Of a stretch of 16,609 bases of DNA, positions 8,313 through 16,466 are shown one piece after another. This DNA is from Legionellales bacterium (GTDB taxonomy: Bacteria > Pseudomonadota > Gammaproteobacteria > Legionellales > Legionellaceae): positions 1-16,609 of the forward strand of contig DNMA01000113.1 of assembly GCA_003489505.1 (NCBI GenBank), given 5' to 3'. Position 1 is the first letter of the stretch, and each line of letters opens with the position of its first letter. The translations under genes and the position numbers were made by a program. The notes under the pieces were generated by a model that ran no database searches, was not told the origin of the DNA, and saw only the letters and a list, made by a program, of their open reading frames with translations.

Positions 8313-10334
8313 CTAAATAGAGGATTCTAGCAAACTATGTTCCTCTTGAGAAATATTCTTTAATGCTTCTTGTAATGCTTGTGATTTAAGGAGAATTTCA
8401 TTAAATTCTTCATCAGGGTCGGATAAGGCAATAATAGCACCACCTACCCCAATGACGGTTTCTTTGGGGCTGATAACCGCAGTACGAATAACAATATTTA
8501 AATCCACACAGCCATTCACTGATAAGTAACCTAGAGCACCTGAATAAATATTTCTGGACTCATTTTCCAAAGATTGAATGATTTCAACCGTTCTGATTTT
8601 AGGCGCACCTGTCATCGAGCCGCCAGGAAAAAGCGCTTGGATACTATCGATGACATCAACTTGGGGTTTGAGTTGGCCTTCAATGGTACTTACTAATTGA
8701 TGCACTGTTTGATAAGACTCTACATCCATGAGTTTTGAAACCTGAACACTGCCAATTTCACAAATTTTCCCCAGATCATTTCGAAGTAAGTCGACAATCA
8801 TTAAGTTTTCGGCACGATATTTGATATTGTTTTGTAGCTCATCTTTGAGTTGCTTATCTTCCTGGGGACTTTTACCTCGCGCTAAGGTACCTTTGATGGG
8901 TTTGGTTTGAATATTTCTTTTTTGATCAATTTTTAAAAAACGCTCCATCGAAGACGAAGCAATTTCTAAATCATTAAAGCGTAAATAGCCACCGTATGGA
9001 GCAGGATTGATGCGACGTAAATTTAAATAATAATCTAGACCAGGAATGCTTTGTTGATACTTCAAGCGATTCGTTAAGCAAATTTCATAACTTTCGCCGT
9101 CTCGAATGTAGTCAAGACAAGTTTGAATCTTTTCAACATAAGTTTGGGGCGATTGGGATAACTCCGCTTTTTTTAAGAAGCATTTTTGTGAAGACAAGGC
9201 AGCTTGAGGTGCTTCAAAAGAATCCATGATATTTTGAAACCATTGCAAAGTTTTATCCAGATGATTTTTATCGGTCATCGCCAGGAGATAATAATTTTTT
9301 TCCTGATGGTCATAAACTATGACGCGGTCTAAAAAAATAAATTGTGCATCAGGATGTGGTGAGTGGTGCTTGGATGGAATACCTAAAGTCTCTTGAAAAA
9401 GCTCAAAAGCAAAATAACCGACATAACCCCCTTGAAAATCAAAGGGTAAATCTTTGGCCGGAATGTGATATTGGGCTAATTGTTTTTTTAAGTAATCAAA
9501 AATACTCATGGAATATTTTTGCAGGGTTTGATGTTGATGACAGCTGATAATTTTTTCATGCATATCATAAATAATATGGTGACTTAAAGGACCATCTAAG
9601 CAACCCATGATTGAAAATCGGGAATAATTTTCAATAAGGCGACTACTATCAAGCCAAATGGCCTGCTGTTCATGACGAAGATGTTGTTGAAAATACGCCT
9701 GAGGTGTCATGTCAGCAGTAATTTTTTTAACTTCCAGATGATATCGGCAACTGAGATATTCTTCACTCAAAGTTTTAAAATTCATCAACAATTGCTGGCC
9801 ATATTCACTACAAATCGATTCGGGATGATATTGTACACCCCAAATAGGTCGATGCGTATGCTTGATAGCCATGATGAGCTCATCATTTGTAAAAGCAATG
9901 GCTTTTAAACAATCAGGTAAGGGATATTGTGCTATCAATGAATGATAGCGTACGACATTAAATTCTTGAGGAATATTTAAAAAAAGCGCATCCTCTTGAT
10001 GAGATATTTTAGAAATTTGCCCATGGATGGCTTTTGGGGCATGTGAAACCACACCACCAAAACTGGTGACAATTCCTTGATGACCTAAACAAATGCCAAG
10101 AATGGGAACATCAAACGTTTGGAGGAGTTCTTCACAAATACCAAAATCTTTAGGATTCGAAGGATGACCAGGTCCAGGTGAAATAATAATATTATCAAAA
10201 GATAGTTTTTTGATTTCATCAAGGCTTAAACTATCATTTTGAATGACAATCGGTTCTACTTGATTAATTCGAGCAACCTCTTGATAGAGGTTGTAAGTAA
10301 AAGAATCATAATTGTCGATAATAAGAGTTTTCAT
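8313..10334 (-). CDS. pabAB: Bifunctional aminodeoxychorismate synthase, PabA-PabB fusion
   Basis: The enzyme converts chorismate and glutamine to 4-amino-4-deoxychorismate for p-aminobenzoate and folate synthesis. Residues 1 to about 190 form a class I glutamine amidotransferase: oxyanion region SPGPGHP (52-58), nucleophile Cys82 in GICLGHQ, and His170/Glu172 in QYHPES. A short linker leads to the chorismate-binding half (about 205-673), with YEICLTN (416-422), PIKGTLARG (479-487) and GGSMTGAPKIRT (571-582). The Lys481 of PIKGT is typical of PabB; anthranilate synthase TrpE has PIAGT, so I prefer pabAB over trpGE. Most bacteria encode the two subunits separately, although fusions are known in actinobacteria and eukaryotes. 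The ATG at 10334 is preceded by a good GGAGA ribosome binding site, itself inside a hairpin (10336-10372). It leads the pabAB-mutS-barrel cluster. Confidence 0.94.
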   Translation of the reverse strand: MKTLIIDNYDSFTYNLYQEVARINQVEPIVIQNDSLSLDEIKKLSFDNIIISPGPGHPSNPKDFGICEELLQTFDVPILGICLGHQGIVTSFGGVVSHAPKAIHGQISKISHQEDALFLNIPQEFNVVRYHSLIAQYPLPDCLKAIAFTNDELIMAIKHTHRPIWGVQYHPESICSEYGQQLLMNFKTLSEEYLSCRYHLEVKKITADMTPQAYFQQHLRHEQQAIWLDSSRLIENYSRFSIMGCLDGPLSHHIIYDMHEKIISCHQHQTLQKYSMSIFDYLKKQLAQYHIPAKDLPFDFQGGYVGYFAFELFQETLGIPSKHHSPHPDAQFIFLDRVIVYDHQEKNYYLLAMTDKNHLDKTLQWFQNIMDSFEAPQAALSSQKCFLKKAELSQSPQTYVEKIQTCLDYIRDGESYEICLTNRLKYQQSIPGLDYYLNLRRINPAPYGGYLRFNDLEIASSSMERFLKIDQKRNIQTKPIKGTLARGKSPQEDKQLKDELQNNIKYRAENLMIVDLLRNDLGKICEIGSVQVSKLMDVESYQTVHQLVSTIEGQLKPQVDVIDSIQALFPGGSMTGAPKIRTVEIIQSLENESRNIYSGALGYLSVNGCVDLNIVIRTAVISPKETVIGVGGAIIALSDPDEEFNEILLKSQALQEALKNISQEEHSLLESSI

Positions 10335-10335
10335 T

Positions 10336-10372
10336 TTTCTCCATGAAGACTCAGCATCAAATCATGGAGAAA
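10336..10372 (-). promoter_or_regulatory. Hairpin covering the pabAB ribosome binding site
   Basis: A perfect 11-bp inverted repeat has arms at 10336-10346 and 10362-10372 (plus strand TTTCTCCATGA and TCATGGAGAAA) with a 15-nt loop. In the pabAB leader the proximal arm contains the GGAG Shine-Dalgarno, and the start codon follows directly. The fold would hide the ribosome binding site. On the minus strand no U tract follows, so it does not look like a terminator for the nucleotidase gene upstream. On the plus strand a short TTTT follows, but no plus-strand gene is present to terminate. A regulatory role is inferred. Confidence 0.5.
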
Positions 10373-10409
10373 TTTTATCATAAACCGCCTGGCTTGGAAG
10401 AATTTATTT

Positions 10410-11801
10410 TTAAGATGTTACAATATCGTGACTGAGCATTCTGCGATAAGCCCTAAAATAAGAAATGGGTGGCAAAGATAGTAACTCAATTAATTTTTCC
10501 ATATAGATACAAGCGTATCTTTCTGCCTGGAAGGCAAAGAAAGTTTCTTCAGCACCGGCTCTAAAAATTTTACCCCAGCGATGATTAAAGTATTTATCTT
10601 GTTCAATAATTAAATGGCTTAAGCTGTGATCAATTTTTTGGAGCTCATCTTGAATACTTTGAAGTTTTGGGTCGTGGGCTTCTTTTTTATTTTTTTCATT
10701 AGTAATTTTCCAAGCATACTGAATTTCTAAATCTTGTTTTTTTTTCATTAATTCAATGATCTCAAATTCAATTGGTTGGGCTTTTTGTTGGCGTTTGATT
10801 TCATCACCGAGTTCTTCGACGACTAAAGCAGTTCGCCAATTACAGTCTTTTTTTAAACGAACAATATCTCCATAAATATGATCACCGATATAGAGGATAT
10901 CATCACCTTGAATTTTTAAATATTGCGTTAATAACTTCGCATTACCACCTTGGTAAATACCTGGGATAAAAGGCCCTTCCAGATTGGACATACAGCCTGT
11001 TGCTGGATCCACTCTTAAGAAACGTAAATTATCATAAAAGAACCGTGGTTTATTCGCGAGCGTGATAATATAGGGGAAAAGGTCTTGTAGCGTTTCCCCA
11101 GGTTCTAAAAAAGGCTCAATCGTGATTTGTAATAATTTTTTGGAGTAATGGTAATCGGAGTTGGTGAGTATAAAAAATTGTTTCCCATGTTGGGTGAAGC
11201 GTCTAAGACCTTCCACAATTTCAGGAGAAATTTTAATATAGTCTTGGTGATTTTCGATGATGTGTTTTTTCATTTGACCTTGCGCATGCACTTGGTCGAC
11301 GGCATTGAGTACATCCAATGCAATTTGCTTATAGTTCGGGAATAAATCTGGGTGTTTATCCTTTAAATCAATAAGCTGCCCAAAAAGAACACATAAAGAT
11401 ATCGAGAAAGCTGTATCCACTGCCATATAATTGGGATCATTTAAATCTACATAAGTACTACGATAAAATTTAGTTTGTTCTTGATGGTCCATGAGATGGG
11501 TGCCGTGGTGACATTTTTTAATCAAACCATAACGACTGAGTTTTAAAATATTGCCATTTTGACTATCAATGACTAAACCGCGGATAGCATCCTCGTAATT
11601 GAATTTTAAATTTTTAATGATTTCAGGATAATGATTGATTTCAAGTAAGGCTAAAAGACTATATTCAAAAACTAATTTTTCGAAATTTTCAGAGTGGTAT
11701 TGCACCAGAGTGTGGTCCATATCCAAACCGATCATTTTTATTTTTTTAAGATTTAAAGTTCGATTACAAAAAATGGGGTAATTCATTGAAATCCATTCCA
11801 T
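10410..11801 (-). CDS. HAD-IG family (cN-II-like) 5'-nucleotidase
   Basis: This 463-residue protein is a predicted cytosolic 5'-nucleotidase of the haloacid dehalogenase superfamily, related to eukaryotic cN-II, which dephosphorylates purine nucleoside monophosphates. Motif I is GLDMDHTL with the nucleophile Asp27 and the acid/base Asp29. Motif II is FFILTNSDYHY, and motifs III/IV include DDILYIGDHIYGDIVRLKK. A long charged helical insertion follows (KKKQDLEIQYAWKI to SHLIIEQDKYFNHRW), then the conserved WGKIFRAGAEETFFAFQAER region. Length is normal for the family. The start could be M1 (AAGG about 10 nt upstream) or M6 (11786). A CTGACA-17 bp-TTTAAT match just upstream would start RNA at or near M1, which would favour M6. 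The gap of 75 nt to pabAB contains no terminator I can defend, so read-through into pabAB is possible. Exact substrate is not visible from sequence. Confidence 0.93.
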   Translation of the reverse strand: MEWISMNYPIFCNRTLNLKKIKMIGLDMDHTLVQYHSENFEKLVFEYSLLALLEINHYPEIIKNLKFNYEDAIRGLVIDSQNGNILKLSRYGLIKKCHHGTHLMDHQEQTKFYRSTYVDLNDPNYMAVDTAFSISLCVLFGQLIDLKDKHPDLFPNYKQIALDVLNAVDQVHAQGQMKKHIIENHQDYIKISPEIVEGLRRFTQHGKQFFILTNSDYHYSKKLLQITIEPFLEPGETLQDLFPYIITLANKPRFFYDNLRFLRVDPATGCMSNLEGPFIPGIYQGGNAKLLTQYLKIQGDDILYIGDHIYGDIVRLKKDCNWRTALVVEELGDEIKRQQKAQPIEFEIIELMKKKQDLEIQYAWKITNEKNKKEAHDPKLQSIQDELQKIDHSLSHLIIEQDKYFNHRWGKIFRAGAEETFFAFQAERYACIYMEKLIELLSLPPISYFRAYRRMLSHDIVTS

Positions 11802-11987
11802 TGATTAAAGACCTTATATTGCCGATTGTCAGAAAAAATATCAATGGATCAAGCAAAATAATTGTTTCTCCAAATCAGCTATAATAAAACAGATAATACA
11901 GGGCTTGGTTCACAATGTTATTGGCAAGCAGGGGCTATTTGTGGCGGGTATTGTTTAGCATCGATTACCCCTTGCTGGAGTAAAGAC
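11802..11987. other. Intergenic gap with GC-richer, foldable core
   Basis: No ORF is supported here. The core at about 11900-11980 is clearly richer in G+C than its surroundings and can fold in two mutually exclusive ways. AGCAGGGG (11927-11934) can pair with CCCCTTGCT (11968-11976) with one bulge, or GGGTA (11946-11950) can pair with TACCC (11966-11970). On the plus strand TATAAT occurs at 11880-11885 but lacks a good -35. On the minus strand the gap is the leader region of the 5'-nucleotidase. It matches no RNA family I recognise; it lacks the 4.5S RNA core motif. Confidence 0.35.
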
Positions 11988-12015
11988 CACACACCCATCA
12001 TTAGATGAGTGTGTG
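11988..12015 (-). terminator. Probable transcription terminator hairpin after valS
   Basis: A 12-bp stem with a single mismatch has arms at 11988-11999 (CACACACCCATC) and 12004-12015 (GATGAGTGTGTG) and a 4-nt loop. It begins seven nucleotides after the valS stop codon. The tail on the minus strand (GTCTTTACT) is only weakly U-rich, so termination efficiency is uncertain. The plus-strand side is followed by ATTTGATTTAT, so it could also stop plus-strand transcripts. Confidence 0.5.
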
Positions 12016-12022
12016 ATTTGAT

Positions 12023-14788
12023 TTATAATGACTCAATCATTTCCTTGTGTTCTAAACGTTTGTTAAGAAGCTGTTTGGATTGATCAAGTTTTTCTTGTTC
12101 TTTTTGAACCACTTCCGGTGGCGCTTTATCGGTGAAAGCAGGTAAAGATAATTTCTTTTCACAGGTTTCAATTTCTTTTTCAATTTTAGAAATTTCTTTT
12201 TGCAGTCTTGCAAGCTCTGCATCTCTATCAATTAAGCCACTCATCGGAATAAAAAATTCCCATTCATCAACAATACTTGAGGCACTCATCGGTGCAGTTT
12301 GTTGATGACTGAGTACTTGAATCGATTGAATTTTTGCAAGGTTCATCAATAAATTTTGATGTTTTTCAAGATCACTGATATGCGCATGTTCAGGCACCTT
12401 AATGAGTAAAGGTATTCTTTTGCCAGGATTGACATTCATTTCGCTTCGAATGGTACGAATCGATTGAATGATATCTTGTAACCATTGCATTTCTTTTTCA
12501 GCTTGAGCATCAATTTCTTCTACATGACTGACAGGATATTTGCTCCACATGAGACATTCAGCATTATCCCCCATGAGTTTAGAGGTTTTTTTCCAAATTT
12601 CTTCAGTAATAAATGGGATAATAGGGTGTAGCAGTTTTAGAATTTGATCTAAAACGTGTAATAAAGTTTTTCTGGTTCCTCGTTTACTAGCAGCAAGCGC
12701 ATTGGGATCATATAAAGTGGTTTTTGCTAATTCAAGGTACCAGTCACAATAGTTATGCCATACAAAATCATGTAAACATTGCGCTAATAAGTCAAAGCGA
12801 TAATTCTCTAAATGAGAATGTGCCTCTGTGATGGTATGTTGCAACTGAGACAGAATCCATTTTTCTGAGAGACCATATTGGAAAGCACCATCATCAAGGT
12901 CTTGGATGTATTCTTCAGTATTTTGTAAAACAAAACGTGTGGCATTCCAAAGCTTGTTACAAAAATGGTGATAGCCTTCGACTCGAGCCATATCAAATTT
13001 GATGGTTCGAGATTGTGAAGCCAAAGCACAGAAAGTAAAACGAAGAGCATCAGCACCATAGGCGGGAATTCCCTCAGGGAATTGCTTTTCTGTCGCTTTG
13101 ATAATGCTTTGTTTGACGGAATTGAGCATTAAATTTTTAGTGCGTTTTTCTAATAGTTCACTAAGCTCAATACCATTGATAATATCTAAAGGGTCTAAAA
13201 CATTTCCTTTGGACTTAGACATCTTTTTCCCTTCATGATCACAGACTAAACCAGTGATGATAATTTTCTTGAAGGGGATGTCATTGACAAATTTCATACC
13301 AAACATGATCATTCTGGCAACCCAGAAGAAGATGATGTCAAAACCAGTAAATAATACGGTTGTGGGATAAAATTGTTTTAATTCAGGGGTTTGCTCTGGC
13401 CAGCCCAGGGTTGAGAAAGGCCATAACGCAGATGAGAACCAGGTATCTAAAACGTCTTCATCTTGTTTTAAAACAGTTGAAGCGTCTAAGTGATATTTCA
13501 CTCGGACATCTTGTTCGCTTAGCCCAACATAGATATTGCCTTGGTTATCATACCAAGCAGGGATGCGATGACCCCACCATAATTGTCGGCTAATACACCA
13601 GTCTTCAATATTTTCCATCCATTGATAATAAGTCTTAGACCAGTTTTCTGGATAGAACTCAATTTTACCTGAACGCACAGCGTCAATAGCAGGCTCTGCT
13701 AAGGATTTTGTTTTGACATACCATTGATCAGTGAGTAAAGGTTCAATAATGGTATTGGATTTTTCCCCACGAGGAACGGCAAGCTTATGCGCTACTTTTT
13801 GTACTAATAAACCAGCCTCTTCTAAATCTTTAATTAGTTGTTCACGAGCTACAAATCTATCCATGCCCTGATATTTGATAGGAGCATTTTTATTAACAGT
13901 CGCTTTTTTAGTAAAAATATTTAACATTGGTAATTGATGTCTTTTTCCCACTTCATAATCATTAAAATCATGAGCGGGGGTAATTTTCACACAACCACTA
14001 CCAAAAGTTTGGTCAACATACTCATCGGCAATAATGGGAATAGTTCTATCACATAAGGGCAGTTGAGCATGCTTGCCAATTAAATGTTTATAACGCTCGT
14101 CATCTGGATGGACTGCAACTGCAGAGTCGCCTAGTAAGGTTTCAGGTCTTGTGGTCGCCACCACTAAACTTTCTTCACTATCCACAATGGGATAGCGAAT
14201 ATGCCATAAATAGCCATCTTCTTCTTGTGATATCACTTCTAAATCTGATACTGCGGTACCTAATTTAGGGTCCCAATTCACTAAACGGTTGCCGCGGTAA
14301 ATGAGTCCTTCTTCATAGAGTTGGATAAAAACGCGTAAAACAGCGGCCGATAAACCTTCATCTAAAGTAAAACGTTCACGACTCCAGTCAACTGAAGTAC
14401 CCATGCGACGCATTTGTTGTGTGATTTGTCCGCCAGAGGTTTCTTTCCATTTCCAAATATGGTCTAGAAATTCTTCTCGACTTAAGTCTTTACGGTAAAT
14501 GCCTTGACGTTCTAAATGGGTTTCAACAACCAATTGAGTTGCGATTCCTGCATGGTCAGTACCGGGTTGCCACAAGGTTTTATCACCTATCATGCGATGA
14601 TAACGAGTGGTAATATCAATTAAGGTATGTTGGAAACCATGCCCCATGTGAAGGGTACCGGTGACATTGGGTGGCGGGAGCATTGTACAAAATGCAGGGC
14701 CTGGGCCAAGAGGAGCGAATTTATAAAGTTGTTCCCAATCTTTAGCCCATTGGGTTTCAATGGTTTCGGGAGAATAATTTTTTTCCAT
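12023..14788 (-). CDS. valS: Valyl-tRNA synthetase
   Basis: Class I aminoacyl-tRNA synthetase that charges tRNA-Val with valine and edits misactivated threonine. From the ATG at 14788 the product has 921 residues, near the usual bacterial length. It begins MEKNYSPETIETQW, a typical ValRS start; the frame stays open upstream to a TTG at 14833, but the extra 15 residues look unlike family N-termini. The HIGH signature is HMGH at 47-50 within PPPNVTGTLHMGHGF, and KMSKS is at 522-526. The editing domain with TTRPETLLGDSAVAVHP lies between them. WCISRQLWWGHRIPAWY marks the return to the Rossmann fold. The C-terminus carries the ValRS coiled coil (ELARLQKEISKIEKEIETCE onward). No strong ribosome binding site is seen. 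It lies 67 nt downstream of the recombinase stop, and a hairpin follows the valS stop. Confidence 0.97.
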   Translation of the reverse strand: MEKNYSPETIETQWAKDWEQLYKFAPLGPGPAFCTMLPPPNVTGTLHMGHGFQHTLIDITTRYHRMIGDKTLWQPGTDHAGIATQLVVETHLERQGIYRKDLSREEFLDHIWKWKETSGGQITQQMRRMGTSVDWSRERFTLDEGLSAAVLRVFIQLYEEGLIYRGNRLVNWDPKLGTAVSDLEVISQEEDGYLWHIRYPIVDSEESLVVATTRPETLLGDSAVAVHPDDERYKHLIGKHAQLPLCDRTIPIIADEYVDQTFGSGCVKITPAHDFNDYEVGKRHQLPMLNIFTKKATVNKNAPIKYQGMDRFVAREQLIKDLEEAGLLVQKVAHKLAVPRGEKSNTIIEPLLTDQWYVKTKSLAEPAIDAVRSGKIEFYPENWSKTYYQWMENIEDWCISRQLWWGHRIPAWYDNQGNIYVGLSEQDVRVKYHLDASTVLKQDEDVLDTWFSSALWPFSTLGWPEQTPELKQFYPTTVLFTGFDIIFFWVARMIMFGMKFVNDIPFKKIIITGLVCDHEGKKMSKSKGNVLDPLDIINGIELSELLEKRTKNLMLNSVKQSIIKATEKQFPEGIPAYGADALRFTFCALASQSRTIKFDMARVEGYHHFCNKLWNATRFVLQNTEEYIQDLDDGAFQYGLSEKWILSQLQHTITEAHSHLENYRFDLLAQCLHDFVWHNYCDWYLELAKTTLYDPNALAASKRGTRKTLLHVLDQILKLLHPIIPFITEEIWKKTSKLMGDNAECLMWSKYPVSHVEEIDAQAEKEMQWLQDIIQSIRTIRSEMNVNPGKRIPLLIKVPEHAHISDLEKHQNLLMNLAKIQSIQVLSHQQTAPMSASSIVDEWEFFIPMSGLIDRDAELARLQKEISKIEKEIETCEKKLSLPAFTDKAPPEVVQKEQEKLDQSKQLLNKRLEHKEMIESL

Positions 14789-14855
14789 GATCGTTTGACA
14801 AAAATTTTCAATGTCGCAAATATAACATTGCAAGCCAATGAATTCATCTATTTTC

Positions 14856-16037
14856 TTAAACTGCAGGCAAAATTTTCTTTTTTCTGGCGGAATGATGGCG
14901 AGCGGTCATCTCCACATCAATGTAGCGATCAGTAGTTGCACTGGAGGCATGGCCAGCATCATCACGTACATGTTCTCGAGGTCTGGTTTTAACATCTTCA
15001 GAGATACTGGTATGACGTAACCAGTGTACGGTGGCAGCCTCTAAATGATGCGCTTCTTCCAACTCGTTTTCTAAACGTAACTTTTGAGCCGCCAAATCAA
15101 AACATTTTTGAATTAAACGACGAATAGTAATGGTATCGGTAATCGGGCCATAGCCTTTAATTTTAGGGATAAGGTATTGGTTTTCCCCAGGACTGGGTAG
15201 TTCTGGCAAACCTAAGAAAACTCGCCAGCGTTTGATGGCATCAAGGACCATTTCGCTGACTGCAATTTGGCGTTTTTTATTGCCTTTACCAACTGTGGTA
15301 AACCACCAATTGCCATGATGGTCTTTATTAAAGTCATTCATGGTAGGAATCCAACGGTCACTGGCGGTTAATTCTGATATACGTAAATACATGCCATACA
15401 TCGCATGAAGGATAAAACGGGTTCTTTCGTGTTGATTTGGATTTTTTTCAGCGAGCTGTTCAACAATCTGTAAAACAGTTTCCCATTGTAAAAGACTGAG
15501 CCGACGGATAGGGGCAGCATTTTGATTTTTTTGAATAAATTTACTTTTTTGGCGCATTAAGGCTACAGGATTGATATCAATGTGTTCATCAGCAATTAAA
15601 AAATTAAAATAAGTACTTAATATAGCAAAAATTTCTTGGATAGCGCCTTGGGATAATTGAACGCGATTTTTATTGGGTGGATACACAAAAGGGCGCCAGT
15701 CTGAATTAGGCAGTCGTTCACCATTTTTTTCTAAAAAGCGAGGTACTTTAAAAGCACCAATCCATTCAGCAGGTGGGTTTTGACAAAATTTAATATAAAT
15801 TTCTAAATCTTGGCGCGCTAAGGATTTTAAAGTTTTATTTTGAATCAGCCAGCACCATTGTAGAAATCGTTCAACCTCTCGTCGATAACTATTAAAGGTA
15901 CCCAGTCGACCTGCATAGCTTTTTAAGAACTCAGCACTAAAGGCATAATCTAGTTGTTGAGCTTCAGAAAGATGTTTTGGTGCTTGATGAGCATGAAGGT
16001 AGTCGGCTTGGTCAAAGATGGCAATGGTTGATTTCAT
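14856..16037 (-). CDS. Tyrosine-type site-specific recombinase/integrase
   Basis: Phage-integrase-family recombinase of 393 residues when started at the ATG at 16037 (MKSTIAIFDQ). The open frame continues to a TTG at 16079 with AAAGAGA upstream, so an N-terminus 14 residues longer is possible. An N-terminal SAM-like core-binding domain (about 30-160, FNSYRREVERFLQWCW) precedes the catalytic domain. Catalytic residues are all visible: Arg219 in YLRISELT, Lys251 in the VGKGNKKR hairpin, His338 and Arg341 in HWLRHTS, His363 in DAGHASSATTDRY, and the nucleophile Tyr372. It appears intact. It is longer than XerC/XerD (about 300), so a xer name is not justified. It sits between valS and a divergent tRNA cluster with no other mobile-element genes, so it may be a resident recombinase or the remnant of an element. 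Its target site is unknown. Confidence 0.92.
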   Translation of the reverse strand: MKSTIAIFDQADYLHAHQAPKHLSEAQQLDYAFSAEFLKSYAGRLGTFNSYRREVERFLQWCWLIQNKTLKSLARQDLEIYIKFCQNPPAEWIGAFKVPRFLEKNGERLPNSDWRPFVYPPNKNRVQLSQGAIQEIFAILSTYFNFLIADEHIDINPVALMRQKSKFIQKNQNAAPIRRLSLLQWETVLQIVEQLAEKNPNQHERTRFILHAMYGMYLRISELTASDRWIPTMNDFNKDHHGNWWFTTVGKGNKKRQIAVSEMVLDAIKRWRVFLGLPELPSPGENQYLIPKIKGYGPITDTITIRRLIQKCFDLAAQKLRLENELEEAHHLEAATVHWLRHTSISEDVKTRPREHVRDDAGHASSATTDRYIDVEMTARHHSARKKKILPAV

Positions 16038-16189
16038 AGGATTGATGATTCTTCTTATTATTTGATTTGAGTTTAGCAAATAATCTCTTTTGCGAAAATC
16101 AGTTATCAGAAAAACTTAATAATTAGACAAGCATCGTTGATAAAGATTTGATTTTGATCTGAATGTTGCGAGTTTTATCTTTTTGTTTT

Positions 16190-16212
16190 CTTTTGAAAAA
16201 AAATTTCAAAAG
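16190..16212 (+). promoter_or_regulatory. A/T-tract inverted repeat upstream of the tRNA promoter
   Basis: A perfect 9-bp inverted repeat, CTTTTGAAA (16190-16198) and TTTCAAAAG (16204-16212), flanks five A residues, and a second A run follows at 16216-16223. It lies just upstream of the tRNA -35 hexamer at 16228. The phased A and T tracts look like an UP element for RNA polymerase alpha subunits, as at many stable-RNA promoters. A DNA hairpin or protein-binding palindrome is an alternative. It is not followed by a U tract in either direction that would make it a convincing terminator. Confidence 0.35.
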
Positions 16213-16227
16213 TTTAAAAAAAAGGTA

Positions 16228-16256
16228 TTGACCAATAGCTAACTCGGTTGTATCAT
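16228..16256 (+). promoter_or_regulatory. Sigma70-type promoter of the tRNA operon
   Basis: The -35 hexamer TTGACC (16228-16233) and -10 hexamer TATCAT (16251-16256) are separated by exactly 17 bp. Each differs from consensus at one position. The predicted start is near 16263, about 20 nt before tRNA-Pro. All three tRNA genes lie downstream in the same orientation with short spacers, so they are probably transcribed and processed together. Confidence 0.75.
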
Positions 16257-16284
16257 GCTGTCTCTGTCCTTGCGATGGGTGTAA

Positions 16285-16361
16285 CGGGGTATAGCGCAGT
16301 CTGGTAGCGCGCCTGCTTTGGGAGCAGGATGTCGGGAGTTCGAATCTCTCTACCCCGACCA
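16285..16361 (+). tRNA. tRNA-Pro (anticodon UGG)
   Basis: A 77-nt cloverleaf with a perfect acceptor pair CGGGGTA/TACCCCG, anticodon stem CCTGC/GCAGG around loop TTTGGGA (anticodon TGG), T loop TTCGAAT and an encoded CCA end. UGG can read the proline codons by wobble. It is the first gene of the cluster; the spacer to tRNA-Arg is 5 nt. Confidence 0.98.
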
Positions 16362-16366
16362 ATAAT

Positions 16367-16443
16367 GCGCCTGTAGCTCATTTGGATAGAGCATCGGCCT
16401 TCTAAGCCGAGGGTAGCAGGTTCGAGTCCTGCCAGGCGTACCA
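16367..16443 (+). tRNA. tRNA-Arg (anticodon UCU)
   Basis: A 77-nt cloverleaf with acceptor GCGCCTG/CAGGCGT (terminal G-U pair), anticodon stem TCGGC/GCCGA around loop CTTCTAA (anticodon TCT), T arm GCAGG-TTCGAGT-CCTGC and an encoded CCA. It reads AGA and AGG arginine codons. Confidence 0.98.
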
Positions 16444-16466
16444 GCCTTATATATTTAGTAAATTAT

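Noticed and set aside
8313..10334. TrpE-TrpG (anthranilate synthase) as the identity of the fused protein
   Set aside because: The active-site motif is PIKGT with the lysine of PabB rather than the alanine of TrpE, and no trp genes are adjacent.
11890..12015. Possible 4.5S (SRP) or 6S RNA in the valS-nucleotidase gap
   Set aside because: The GGAAGGAAGCAG-like SRP core is absent, and the long closing stem and central bubble expected for 6S RNA could not be drawn.
14789..14833. Fifteen extra N-terminal residues for ValRS from a TTG start
   Set aside because: TTG is rare, the added residues do not resemble ValRS N-termini, and MEKNYSPETIETQW is a normal start.
16123..16362. A 79-codon minus-strand frame beginning VGVERFELPTSCSQSRRATR
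   Set aside because: It is the antisense of the tRNA-Pro gene, a well-known false protein in automated annotation, and its remainder is A/T-rich intergenic sequence.
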